From: Turnera subulata
Taxonomy: Eukaryota > Streptophyta > Magnoliopsida > Malpighiales > Passifloraceae
Reading direction: 5' to 3'
Length of the DNA: 64,000 bases
NCBI GenBank assembly: GCA_028386065.3
Contig: JAKUCV010004460.1
Span: forward strand, 1-64,000
Part shown: positions 33,275 through 45,146 of the stretch, piece after piece
Position numbering within the stretch: position 1 is the stretch's first letter
How the letters are laid out: each line of letters begins with the position of its first letter
Made by a program: the position numbers and the translations under genes
The notes under the pieces: generated by a model
Seen by the model: only the letters and a program-made list of their open reading frames with translations
Databases searched by the model: none
What the model was told of the DNA's origin: nothing

Positions 33275-33821
33275 TAGAGGCTGGAGCCTCTCCCCACACA
33301 CCCATAAATTCAGAATCCCCCCAATAGAGACCCGTGGCTGGTTTGCTTTTGTATAAGGTTTGCAGCTAATCCCTCCCTCGCCACTCTGTTTTGCTTCGCG
33401 TATTCAATCTTTAATTCTTTTTTGGTTCTTAGCTTCTTTTCTCCCCTGGTCAAACCTCACTCAAAAGAAGCTTTCGGTTTTGCATTTTAGGGTTGCCCAA
33501 CAAAGCCTCTTTCTGTTTGTTTGTTTATCATTGGTCGGTCATGGCTTCGGCGACTGGTGAAAGCTCGGGTTGCTCGGGTTTACAGAAAGTTTCATTTGTA
33601 CAGAAAATATTAGCTAAGGAAATCTCATCTTTTGAGCCCCTAAAACAAATGGGTTTGGATGGGTTTGTATGGAGATTGGATGGTTGGTCTCTCTCCGGGT
33701 GGAGGGGAGGTGACTTGACACAGTTAGGTCATCGGCCTTGTTCGGTGCATCTTAATGCCGCATGTTGGGTCTCTCACACACCCAAGGAAATTAATCAATG
33801 GGTTGTTAGCAAGGAAGATAA

Positions 33822-35333
33822 TGTAAGTATCCGGGTATGCAAACAAAAGAGACAAGATGCGCAGCGGAAAACCCGGAACTAATGGAGGATCCATGTGAAA
33901 TGGGGTAAACCGAATAACAAGAATTTCGTACCTGACTTGGTTGAGTTCTTTCACTCAACTGTTGAGTAGAATCAGTAAGAACCGGACTGAAATCCGACTC
34001 CTCTATGGTATCCGCACGAACCGTCAAAGACCATTAGCAATCGTCTCACGATCACTAACCCGAGCACTCCCGAACCGCAGTGCTAGCTGCAGAATTTCCG
34101 AGAGCTAGAGACTAGAGAGTGTTTGATGTGTTTCTTTCAAGTGTGAAGAGTGTGTTAAGCCTTGGTTTGCATGAAATCTGATCAAAACCTTCACCCTATT
34201 TATACACACATGAAATACATAGTTTAATGAGATAATGGCCAACATCATCATGCATTAACCATCATGATCAAGTCTCCACTATGCTATAATGCTCCATTAA
34301 GCATTAATTATACATATCATCATATATATAGGATTACACATCATATGGCATTAATTTTGGTTCAATAATCCTGATAATTAGTGAACCAAATCAGCCGAAA
34401 ATGACCCGATCCAACCATGGTCAAATCGCCAGCTCAATATCCTAGTTGAACCATGGTCCAACCATATTCTAACCACTAGCTCGAATCAACAGTTCTAAGT
34501 GTGTGACCCTGTAGGCACTTGTGACATTTGGCAATAATTGTAAACTCTCATTTACAATTATAAACAATGAGCGGTGTCTAGCAACACATCATTGCTACCC
34601 AAACGACAAGATCAGTACTGATTCATTATGCCTCGGAAAACGTCATTATCCTTTCGTCTCATTATCAAGATCAAACACGAGACATGGAATATGTCATTCT
34701 CGTATATGTTCAATCTATGGTTTCTTGATCCCCGAGTTAACTATGTAAAATAGATACTTATGATATCTCCATATCACTTAATCCGAGCATGGCCATGCAT
34801 TTACAGTTCAACTCTATCAAGGGGCCCAACTGATAATATTCCCGTTATACGGATTGGACGAATTCCTTCTTGATCAATCAAAACCCACTACACATTATAT
34901 CATATACCCAATGATTACTCTTTGGTCTACTCAGTTACGAATAACCAAGAGTAATATCAAAGTACATGACTCACATGTTGGGAACCTTGATGATCTCAGG
35001 TCAAAGGATAGCACATATAAGAATCACTAATGACAACATGAGTCCATGCAGTGTTCTTATGTCGGGTCAGTCCAGACCACAAGTTCTCTAACTTGTACCC
35101 GTATGTAGAATTCATTTCTCATATAATTCTCAACATACGCTAGTCTTAATTTAATATTACAACCCATCCATAATAATAATCGACTAGAGACAATTCAAGA
35201 ATATAAAATATTCTTAGGTTATAAATATGTGCAAGAGTTTATCTCATATAAAAATATTTATTGGAATAAAACCTTAATCAGATACATGACTAATTAATCA
35301 TCCAATGATTGGTTTTTGGGCATTATACTAACA
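33822..35333 (-). repeat. 3' LTR of copia copy C
   Basis: 1512 bp, TGTAAG...ACTAACA on the plus strand. A TATA box in element sense lies at 34197-34204 (plus strand TATTTATA). The polypurine tract starts right after it at 35334. Confidence 0.93.
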
Positions 35334-35349
35334 ATCTCCCACTTGCACT
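35334..35349 (-). promoter_or_regulatory. polypurine tract of copia copy C
   Basis: The minus strand reads AGTGCAAGTGGGAGAT directly before the LTR start TGTTAGT, the usual plant copia arrangement for priming plus-strand DNA. Confidence 0.8.
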
Positions 35350-35549
35350 AAAGCCAATCATCCATGTATCTAATACCAGTGGATCTAGCATGACCATCAT
35401 GCTTCTACTGTGTGAGCGTCTTAGTCAACGGATCGGATGCATTGTTCTTAGAAGGAACACTGCACAGCCTCACAATTGCCTCTAAGACAAAACACATACC
35501 CTGACTGTGATCTAAAGTCATCCCTGTCAGTTTGGAAGCCAGCATCTGT

Positions 35550-36598
35550 TTAACCCTTTACAACAAGCCCATCAACGCTTCCGTATACAAGGAATGCATC
35601 CTTAGTTCTTCTCAAGTACTTAAGGATGTTCTTAACTGTAGTCCAGTGACCATCACCGGGATTAGATTGGTATCTGCTTATGACACTTAATGCATATGCG
35701 ATATCCGGTCGAGTACATAGCATGGTATACATGATAGATCCTATAGCTGATGCATAAGAGATCTTACTCATTTGCTCTCTATCCTTAGATGTACTAGGAC
35801 ATTGTTTCTTTGAGAGAGTTATACCATGTGACATGGGAAAGAAACCTTTCATGGAATCTTGCATGCTAAACCTTTTAAGCACCTTGTCAATATATATATA
35901 CTTTGGCTTAGGCCAAGAAGCCTTTTGGATCTATCTCTATAGATCTTTATACCTAGCACGTAGGCAGCTTCACCTATGTCCTTCAATGAGAAATTCTTTC
36001 CTTACCAAGTCTTTACAGACTATAGTGTTGGAATATCATTTCCAATGAGTAGAATGTCGTCAACATACAATAGCAAGAAAATGATAGTGCTCCCTCTAAC
36101 CTTCTTGTAAATACATGGCTCATCTTCATTTTTATTGAAACCAAACTGTTTGATTACTTCATCAAAATTAAGATACCAACTCCTAGAAGCTTGCTTTAAT
36201 CCATAAATGGATCTTTGCAATTTGCATACCTTATGAGCATTCTCTGGAGTGACAAAACCTTCAGGTTGTGTCATGTACACATCCTCTAAAAGATTTCCAC
36301 TAAGGAAAGTGGTTTTGACATCCATCTGCCATATCTCATAATTATGGTATGCAGCTATAGCCAATAGTATACGGATGGATTTAACCATGGCAACTGGCGA
36401 AAAAGTTTCATCATAGTCAATACCATGAACTTGTTTGAAACCTTTTGTAACCAATTGCCCTTTATAAGTAATCACATTACCATCTATGTCGGTCTTTTTC
36501 TTATAGACCCATTTGCAATCAATGGGTTTTACGCCTTCAGGCGAATCAATCAAGGTCCAAACTTTGTTTTTATACATGGATTCCATCTCAGAATTCAT
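35550..36598 (-). pseudogene. copia reverse transcriptase and partial RNase H (copy C)
   Basis: 36020-36598 encodes KVWTLIDSPEGVKPIDCKWV, FKQVHGIDYDETFSPVAMVK, WQMDVKTTFLSGNLLEDVYM, GLKQASRSWY and the catalytic LLLYVDDILLIGND. The frame then shifts; 35550-35882 continues with YASAIGSIMYTMLCTRPDIA and NILKYLRRTKDAFLVYG. Beyond that, only a few disjointed RNase H residues (SQSGYVFCL-like) remain before the polypurine tract, so most of RNase H is deleted. Confidence 0.87.
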
Positions 36599-36980
36599 GG
36601 CTTCTAGCCACTTCTTAGAGCCTGGACCCGTAATTTCCTACTGATAGGAAGTGGGCTTATCATCATCCATGAGCATCACGTCTCCGGTATGAGTCAAAAG
36701 AAATCCATATCTCTCTAGCTCATATCGATTCCTACCAGACCTACGTGGTCCATGTGTTACAGGTACAGGTTTTTCACCCACAACACCTTGTGGTTCCTAT
36801 CCTTGTTCCATCTCAATATCTATAGCTTCTGGTTGTACTCGAACTTCTTTGAGTTCTATTTTTCTCCCACTTATCTCTCTAGAAATGAATTCTCTTTCTA
36901 AAAAAATAGTAGTACGAGCAATAAACACTTTTTTGCTCTATGGGATTATAGAAATAATATCCTTTAGTCCCTTTAGGATA

Positions 36981-38099
36981 TCAAACAAAAAGGCACTTGT
37001 CAGATTTAGGGCCGAGTTTGTCTGATGCTTGTCTTACGTAAGCCTCACAACCCCAAATCTTCATAAAAGACAAACTGGGACGTTTCCCAGTCCATATCTC
37101 ATATGGTGTCTTTTCAACCGATTTAGATGGAACACGGTTAAGTGTAAAGGCAGCAGTCAATAGAGCATGTCCCCAAAATGAAGAAGGTAGGTCAGCTTGA
37201 CTCATCATAGAACGAACCATGTCTAACAGAGTTCTATTTCTCCTTTCAGATACACCATTCCATTGAGGTGTACCTGGTGGAGTAAGTTGTGATACTATAC
37301 CACATTCCTTTAGATGATCAAGAAATTCTTGGTCTAAGTATTCACCGCCTCGATCAGATCGAAGCATTTTAATACTCTTGCCAAGTTGATTCTGTACTTT
37401 ATTCTTGAATTCTTTGAACTTGTCAAAGGATTCCGACTTGTGCTTCATAAGATACACATAGCCATATCTACTATAATCGTCAGTAAATGTAATGAAGTAT
37501 TGAAATCCACCTCTAGCCTCTGTTGACATAGGTCCACATGCATCAGAATGTATAAGGCCTAACAAGTCTGAAGCTCTTTTACCTTTACCAGCAAAAGGAG
37601 CCTTCGTCATTTTGCCCAATAAACATGACTCACATGTCTCATATGATTCAAAATCAAATGAGTCTAAAAGTCCATCCTTATGGAGTTTAGAAATACGAGT
37701 CTCATTTATATGGCCCAAATGACAATACCAGAGATAGTTTGTATTTGAATCATTCAATTTAACCTTCTTCGAATCAATGTTATAGATTGCAGTTTCTCGT
37801 TTTAAAATGTACAAACCATTGCTTAAATATGCACCACCATAATAAATATCATTCAAATAAATAGAACAATAGTTGTTCTTTATTATAAATGAGAAACCCT
37901 TCTTGTCCAGACAAAAAATAGAAATCAAATTCCTACTTGTAGGATGTACATAATAGCAATCATCAAGTTCCAAAACCAAACCACTCGGTAAAGATAGATA
38001 ATAAGTCCCTACGGCTAATGCAGCAACTCTTTCTCCATTTCCAACGTGCAGGTCCACTTCACCCTTTGCTAATCTTCTACTCTTTCTCAGATCCTGCAC
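36981..38099 (-). pseudogene. copia pre-integrase and integrase (copy C)
   Basis: An open stretch of 372 residues: RNLISIFCLDKKGFSF, a pre-integrase zinc region (CHLGHINETRISKLHKDGLL...CESCLLGKMTKAPF, HHCC-like), then the catalytic core GLIHSDACGPM...YFITFTDDYSRYGYVYLM, LRSDRGGEYLDQEF and the third acidic residue region GVSERRNRTLLDMVRSMM. This is the best preserved part of the element. It ends at KSDKCLFV before the frame changes. Confidence 0.88.
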
Positions 38100-39029
38100 A
38101 TTTACACAAATGTGAGAACTACATCCAATATCTAATACCCATGATGCAGAGATAGAAATATTAGCTTCTATAACAAAAATACCTGAAGTGGAAGTCTTAC
38201 TTCCCTTCTATTTCTTTACCTCATCAAGGTAAGTAGGGCAGTTATATTTCTAATGGCCAGGTTTGTTGCAATGGAAACATTGTCCTTCCTTTGCAATTCC
38301 ACCTTTTGGTTTCAGCACATGTGAACAAGAAGATGTACATGGACCAAACTTTTTGGCACATTCTTGTTAAACTTGGCCTTACCCTTTCCTTTGCCTTTTC
38401 CAACCATCAAAAAGTTGTTGGATTTATTTGCCTTCATCTGTTGCTCAACTGTTCCCAACATGTTAAGCAACTCAGACAAAGATTTGTCAAGAAGATTCAT
38501 GTTGAAAATCATGACAAATTGGCTATAACTATCCGGCAACGATTGCAAGACGAGATCAACGGCTAATTCTCTTTGCCAAGGAAAACCTAGACCTTCAAGG
38601 TTCTCAATGTATCCAATCATCTTGAGCACATAAGGTCTGACAGGTGATGACTCAACCATCTTGCACTGGAATAATGCCTTTGAGGTCTCATACCCCTCAT
38701 GTCTAGCTTGCTCTTAAGCTTTTTTAGGTGTTCGATCATAGCGAAAGCACCCACGTTCTTATGTTGCTTCTGAAGCTCAGAGTCCATGGTGATAAGTATA
38801 AGGCAAGCAACTTCCAATGCTTCATCAACATGCTTCTTGTAAGCATCTCTTTCTGCCCTAGGAGCATTAGGTGCCGATTCATTAGGAACAGGCCCTCAAG
38901 GACATACAATTTCTTTTCTTGCTGGAGGACTATCCTCAAATTGCAGTGCCACTTTAGAAAATTGTTCCCATTCAGTTTTTCCTTCTCAAGGATTGATCGC
39001 AGTGACATAGTACTTGTGTTTTCTGCCAT
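38100..39029 (-). pseudogene. copia gag and protease start (copy C)
   Basis: Gag starts at 39029 (MAENTSTMSLRSILEKEKLN) and breaks into frames 38736-39029, 38617-38817 and 38312-38659. The zinc knuckle near 38230-38280 reads CFHCNKPGH, stop, KYNC: the Trp codon has become a stop. The protease site reads WVLDIGCSSHIC, with Ile in place of the Thr/Ser of the active-site D-T/S-G. Both lesions would kill the polyprotein. Confidence 0.85.
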
Positions 39030-39389
39030 GATAATTTTACAAAGATCAATTCACACAAAATCAGAGTCATGTATAAAATCATTTAATAAGGAATTTTATT
39101 AAATGATACTCCCACTATATATATCAAGATTATAATAAGTGGGCCAAGATCCATATTTCACTACAAGATAACTTAGCTTTGACTAATCGCTTATATCAAA
39201 GTTATTTAGGTTGACAACTCTTAGTCAATTACATCTCATGTAACTCTTGGATAGTTGAGTGAACAACTCTTGTTCTTGTCTATCTCATAGACTTATCTCA
39301 ACTCTTTGCCTCTAAGTCCCAATCCTATTGAGATGACTTAGTTAAGTTCAACCCATGACAAGCAATTTGAATATTACAATTATTCCATC

Positions 39390-39700
39390 GCACCTTGATA
39401 GGATAAACATTGGCACTTTGCTTTGGCAAAACCTACCAAGTGTTGATCTAAGCATAGATGAGTACTCATCAATGGAAGGCAACACATAAGAACTTAAAAT
39501 TTTGCTTCTTGCTAGGATAAACATTGGCACTTTGCTTTGGCAAACCTACCAAGTGTTGATCTAAGCATAGATCTGTACTTATCAACAATTGTTTCCATAC
39601 ATAACAATTATGCCATCACATCTTGCTAGGATAAACATTGGCACTTTGCTTTGGCAAACCTATCAAGTGTTGATCTAAGCATAGATGAGTACTTATCAAC
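39390..39700. repeat. tandem repeat in copia leader (three copies)
   Basis: A unit beginning TAGGATAAACATTGGCACTT and running to about GATCTAAGCATAGATGAGTA occurs three times (near 39399, 39513 and 39628). Copy A has one copy of this unit near 1921. Spacers differ slightly. Confidence 0.85.
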
Positions 39701-39889
39701 AATTGTTTCCATACATCACATGCATGTAATTAACAAATTATATATCGCATATATAATAAGCATGCATCTTTTATAATCAATACCAAGCTATGTGTCATGA
39801 TTATAAAAGGACAAACATGTTAACAAGCATTCAACTTATTGTTCATATATCATTAAGATCATAAGAACATGTTATCAAGCATGCCGAAC

Positions 39890-40160
39890 ATCGATGTTTT
39901 GTATGTCTGCTCACATACAAAATTCTTCTGCCCATTCTGGAATTTAGAGCATTCTGCTGAATTTTGTATGTTTGCTGACCTACAAAATTTTTCTGACCAT
40001 TCGGGTTTTTAGTTGTTTCTGCTGAATTTTGTATATCAGCTCACCTACAAAATTTTGCTGACCATTCGGATTTTAGTTGTTTCTGCCGAATTTTGTATAT
40101 CAGCTCACTTACAAAATTTTGCTGACCATTCAAATTTTTAGTTGTTTCTGCCGAAAGTAC
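39890..40160. repeat. tandem repeat in copia leader (TTTTGTAT... CAAAATTTTGCTGACCATT)
   Basis: Four degenerate units of about 60-70 bp, each with TTTTGTAT, GCTCACCTACAAAATTTT, CTGACCATTC and GTTGTTTCTGC. It occupies the leader position that the paired palindromes fill in copy A. It starts with a single AACATCGATGTT at 39888-39899. Confidence 0.85.
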
Positions 40161-40390
40161 ACTTTGATTGATATCTTATACCAATCAAGTACTTGCTGTC
40201 AAAAACTTTTCACGGAATCAACTTCAACATATCATATATATATGAGAATCATAATGATCTAGTTTAAACATACATTCAACAGATGCATAATAAACTATGA
40301 TCAAATTGCTTATACAATCATGATCATGCCACATCACATATAGCATATCATACATATAAACAACTTATTCGGTTTAGTGTTTCACAAGAG

Positions 40391-40402
40391 GCTCCGCTAC
40401 CA
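40391..40402 (-). promoter_or_regulatory. primer binding site of copia copy C
   Basis: Minus strand TGGTAGCGGAGC, one base from the LTR. It is two mismatches from the usual initiator-Met primer site. Confidence 0.75.
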
Positions 40403-40403
40403 C

Positions 40404-41928
40404 TGTAAGTATTCGGGTACGCAAACAAAAGAGACAAGATGCACAGCGGAAAACCCGGAACTAATGGAGGATCCATGTGAAACGGGGTAAACCGAATAAC
40501 AAGAATTTCGTACCTGACTTGGTTGAGTTCTTTCACTTAACTGTTGAGTTGAATCAGCAAGAACCAGATAGAAATCCGACTCCTCTACGGTATCCACACG
40601 AACCGTCGAAGACCATTAGCAACTGTCTCACGATCACTAACCCGAGCACTCCCGAACCGCAGTGCTAGCTGCAGAATTTCCGAGAGCTAGAGACTAGAGA
40701 GTGTTTGATGTGTTTCTCTCAAGTGTGAAGAGTGTGTTAAGCCTTGGTTTGCATGAAATCTGATCAAAACCTTCACCCTATTTATACACACATGAAATAC
40801 ATAGTTTAATGAGATAATGGCCAACATCATCATGCATTAACCATCATGATCAAGTCTCCACTTTGCTATAATGCTCCATTAAGCATCCACCATGCTATAA
40901 TGCTCCATTAAGCATTAGTTATACAAATCATCATATATATGGGATTACACATCATATGGCATTAATTGTGGTTCAATAATCCTGATAATTAGTGAACCAA
41001 CTCAGCCCAAAATGACCCGGTCCAACCATGGTCTAACCGCTAGCTCAATATCCTGGTTGAACCATGGTCCAACCATATTCTAACCACTAGCTCGAATCAA
41101 CAGTTCTAAGTGTGTGACCCTGTAGGAACTTATGACGTTTGGAAATAATTGTAAACTCTTATTTACAATTATAAACAATGAGCGGTGTCTAGCAACACAT
41201 CATTGCTACCCAAACGACAAGATCGGTACTGATTCATTATGCCTCGGAAAACGTCATTATCCTTTCGTCTCATTATCAAGATCAAACACGAGACATGGAA
41301 TATGTCATTCTCGTATATGTTCAATCTATGGTTTCTTGATCCCCGAGTTAACTGTGTAAAACAGATACTTATGATATCTCCATATCACTTAATCCGAGCA
41401 TGGCCATGCATTTACAGTTCAACTCTATCAAGGGGCCCAACTGATAATATTCCTGTTATACGGGTTGGACGAATTCCTTCTTGATCAATCAAAACCCACT
41501 ACACATTATATCATATACCCAATGATTACTCTTCGTTCTACTCAGTTACGAATAACCAAGAGTAATATCAAAGTATATGACTCACATGTTGGGAACCTTG
41601 ATGTTCTCAGGTTTAAAGATAGCACATATAAGAATCATTAATGACAACATGAGTCCATACAGTGTTCTTATGTCGGGTCAGTCTGGACCACAAGTTCTCT
41701 AACTTGTACCCGTATGTAGAATTCATATCTCATATAATTCTCAACATACTCTAGTCTTAATTTATTATTACAACCCATCCATAATAATAGTCGACTAGAG
41801 ACAATTCAAGAATATTAAATATTCTTATGTTATAAATATGTGCAAGCGTTTATCTCATATAAAAATATTCATTGGAATAAAACCTTAATCAGATACATGA
41901 CTAATTAATCATCCAATGATCACTAACA
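40404..41928 (-). repeat. 5' LTR of copia copy C
   Basis: 1525 bp. Compared with the left LTR it has a tandem duplication of ATGCTATAATGCTCCATTAA near 40862-40913 and a small deletion close to the CTAACA end. A TATA box in element sense is at 40779-40786. Confidence 0.93.
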
Positions 41929-41934
41929 GATGAA

Positions 41935-41988
41935 GATGAAGATGAAGAAGAAGAAGAAGAAGAAGAAGAAGAAGAAGAAGAAGAAGAA

Positions 41989-42025
<37 letters not shown>

Positions 42026-42054
42026 TTGATGATGACGATGAAGAAGAAGATGAA
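41935..42054 (+). repeat. GAA/GAT trinucleotide repeat encoding an acidic run
   Basis: A long (GAA)n then (GAT)n tract within the coding exon of the split gene, giving Glu then Asp runs. The copia target site lies at its 5' edge. Confidence 0.9.
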
Positions 42055-42891
42055 GGTTCTAACTATTTTAAATGGAGGAGAGATCAATTAATGCAGAGTT
42101 TCAGAAAACTTAAGCCTGAAGAGTTTGAGGAGATAGAGAGATATGTACACAGAGCCAACTTCATTTATAACGTATGCATTCTCTCTTTTATAGTTATCTC
42201 GTTTATACATAATATTAAGTCAGACTTAAGATATATATATATATGTTTCTTATGATTGCTATGGTATATATATGTAATGCAGGGTTTTGATAAATTTGAT
42301 ACTGAACTGCCAAAGCGGCTCTTAGATAATCCTCGTTGTTTACTTTATCCTCTCCCTTTTAATGACCGAACGCATCCTCTTTATGAAAAATACGGAGACA
42401 AAATCGATGGTTTCATTGCTCAAGCTCTCTCCGAATATAATACCAGAATGGTTCGTATGTTTTATATACATCTACTTTCTTTTTTCTTCTTATGTATCCT
42501 AATTAATTGTATCAACATATAGACCTAGCTCTATTTAATAAACGATTGATTCTTTTTCTTGTTTTGCTTTAATTTGTATTTATCATAGGGTCAAGCTCTG
42601 AGGCATGTGCAGACCATTTGGACCAATCTCAGGGCAGGCACATTTGAGTTTCACTTCTACATAACTTTCAAGGCTCTTGACTAAGATACTGGTCACTACC
42701 ATGACTGTCGAGGTGTTCAATACTTTTTACAGTAAGTCATATTCTGTGCAGAAGTTTATCCGCCTGCCTGCTCGAGATCATAAAGGTAATCAATCAACTA
42801 GATGCTATAATGAATTAACCCAGCCCCACGTTTTTTCTTATTCATTAATAACTCTGGTGATGATGAATTAACCTTTCGCCTTTTGGTTCTT

Positions 42892-45146
42892 TTTTATGCT
42901 AATCGAGACTTTTATTCAAATAATGACATCAAGTCAAAAACCAAGTATATACATACAAAAATACATACAGAAATACAAGGACCCAAGTCATAGAGCGCAT
43001 GGCATGGGTACATCAATTACAGGGAGAAAACTACAGCAAAGAACAATAACACACCCATCGAAAGTAAACTAACCAGACCAAAATTAATCAAAACGCCGGT
43101 GAGCACCCTTCCATTGTCTCAAGACATCCACATAAACAAGAATGTTGTAAGGGGAATAAATGAAATCCTGGTGAAGGATTTTAATCCACCAAAACACTCT
43201 AGTTACCGTTCTATCAAACAAACTGTCCCATCTTATAAGTTCATTATTGAAGAATTTTTTGTTCCTTGCTGTCCATAAAGACCAGAAAGTAGAGTAGCCC
43301 AACATCATCCATATCGATATTCTCGGAGAGGAGTCTTCCAACCAAGGCCATTTAAGTAGCCATTCCTCTACAGATTGTGGTGTCGTCCACTTGACACCCC
43401 ACCAATAGCAAATTCTGTTCCAGATTCTCCAAGAGTAATGACAGTGTAAAAATAAATGATCAGAAGATTCCTTTTCTTGTGAACACAGGATACAAAATCC
43501 TTGTTCGTTCGGCAAGATCCCCCTTTTGACTAGATTTTCTCTAACTGCCACTCCTCCATTTAGTAACTGCCACATAAAACATTCTATTTTCGGAGGCACA
43601 GATTCAGCCATATATTGGGTGGTTTTGCTAACTGCATTGTGGCGTGGAAAATGGCCTCCTTGCCTGCTTTTACAGAAAATAGCCTATCATTTGTAGACCC
43701 CCATAACCACCTATCTTCTGCATTTGGGTTCAATGATAGGTTCAGTAATTCGGAATCGATTCTTCTACATGAGTCCTTTTCCCAATCATAAAGCTCCCTC
43801 CTCCATATATTTGCCAAAGATAAAGGTGATTCCGATACTAGAGTAGCAAGGGAACCATCCTGAATAGAGCATAGGGAGAATAACCTTGGAAAGGTGGAAC
43901 TACGTATACCTAGTGAGCACCATTTGCCATGCCAAAAGGAAATAGTCGATCCGGATCCTACCTGAAGAGAGATGTGGTCTTTCAGGGAAAAAATCTACAA
44001 GTTTCTATCATTAGAGCACCGGATTATATTTCTCCACAAGCTGGACATTTTTTATGAGCAGAACTCTGGATCACACTTACCGAAATTTCTCCTGCATTTT
44101 GCTTCAATAAATCTTCTCCATTTAGACTCCTCCTTCTGTATGAACCTCCAAAACCACTTGAAACATAGGCTATTATTCTTGAGTAGAGATTCTATGCCAA
44201 GACCACCAAACTCCTTTGGTCTCACCACTTTATCCCACGATACCCAGCACATCTTTCTTTGTTCATGACATCCACTCCACAGAAATCTCCTCTGGATTTG
44301 AATCAATTTTTTATGCACAGCAGCAGGCATCCTAAAGAGAGACATATAATAAATTAGGAGAGATGATAGGGTCACCTTTATCAAGAGTATCCTACCTGCA
44401 AAGGATAGGAATCTGGCCTTCCAGCTTTTCAACTTTTTCTTGAATTTCTCCAACATGGGATCCCAACTAGTATTCTTTTTCATATTAGCACCTAGGGGAA
44501 GGCCCAAATACTTGACTGGCAATTTCTCCACCCGACAAAAGAGAAGGTCAGCTAAATACTTGGACAAAACCATATCAATATTAATGCCGATGATACTGCT
44601 TTTAAAGAAATTAATCTTCAATCCGGATGTGATTTCAAAGCATCTGAGCACCCTTTTAAGATTGAGAAGAGATGAAACATCAGCTTTAGCCAGAATAAGG
44701 GTGTCATCTGCAAATTGAATTAAGTTTGCCGGTATGTTGTGAATATTGAGACCCTCGATAAGACCTCTATCAATTGCAGCTTTGATATATACCTTCAACC
44801 CCTCTGCTGCAATTAAGAACAGAAAAGGGGAGAGGGATCCCCCTGTTTCAACCCCTTTTCCATCCCAAATTGTGCAGATGGTGATCCATTGATAAGAACC
44901 GCCAAAGTGGAAGACTGTAAACATGCTTTTATCAAGGAAGACCATCTCGGAGGGAATCCCATATCATCCATAATCTGAAATAAATATTGCCAAGATATGG
45001 AGTCATAAGCTTTTTGAAAGTCCAGCTTCCATATGACCGTCGCCTCCTTATTTTTTTTCAAAGAGTCAATGAATTCTGATGCCAATAAAACGGCATCCAG
45101 AATATTCTTGCCTTCTATGAATGCATACTGGGAAGCGCATATGTAC
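42892..45146 (-). mobile_element. 5'-truncated LINE in an intron, 8-bp target duplication
   Basis: TGGTTCTT at 42884-42891 recurs at 45147-45154. The 3' end reads TTAGCATAAAAA on the minus strand. Coding on the minus strand begins inside the polymerase: FQKAYDSISWQYLFQIMDD and KGLKQGDP (44813-45085), then QFADDTLILAKADVSSLLNL and KYLGLPLGANMKKN (44052-44945), then a tail with YDWEKDSC (43584-43817) and a zinc-binding end, CILCSQEKESSDHLFLHC (43084-43611). Frame breaks lie near 44840, between 44052 and 43817, and near 43600. It sits between two exons of the split host gene and would not by itself remove coding sequence. Confidence 0.92.

Larger units (their letters stand above)
33822..41928 (-). 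mobile_element. Ty1/copia element with both LTRs inserted in a coding exon (copy C)
   Basis: LTRs 33822-35333 and 40404-41928 carry TG...CA ends. Flanks GATAA (33817-33821) and GATGA (41929-41933) form a 5-bp target duplication with one difference. A polypurine tract (minus strand AGTGGGAGAT) adjoins the left LTR and a primer site adjoins the right. Coding order on the minus strand is gag, protease, integrase, reverse transcriptase and a truncated RNase H. I count about 13 differences in the first 205 aligned LTR bases, so the insertion is old. Frames are broken in gag and pol. Confidence 0.95.
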
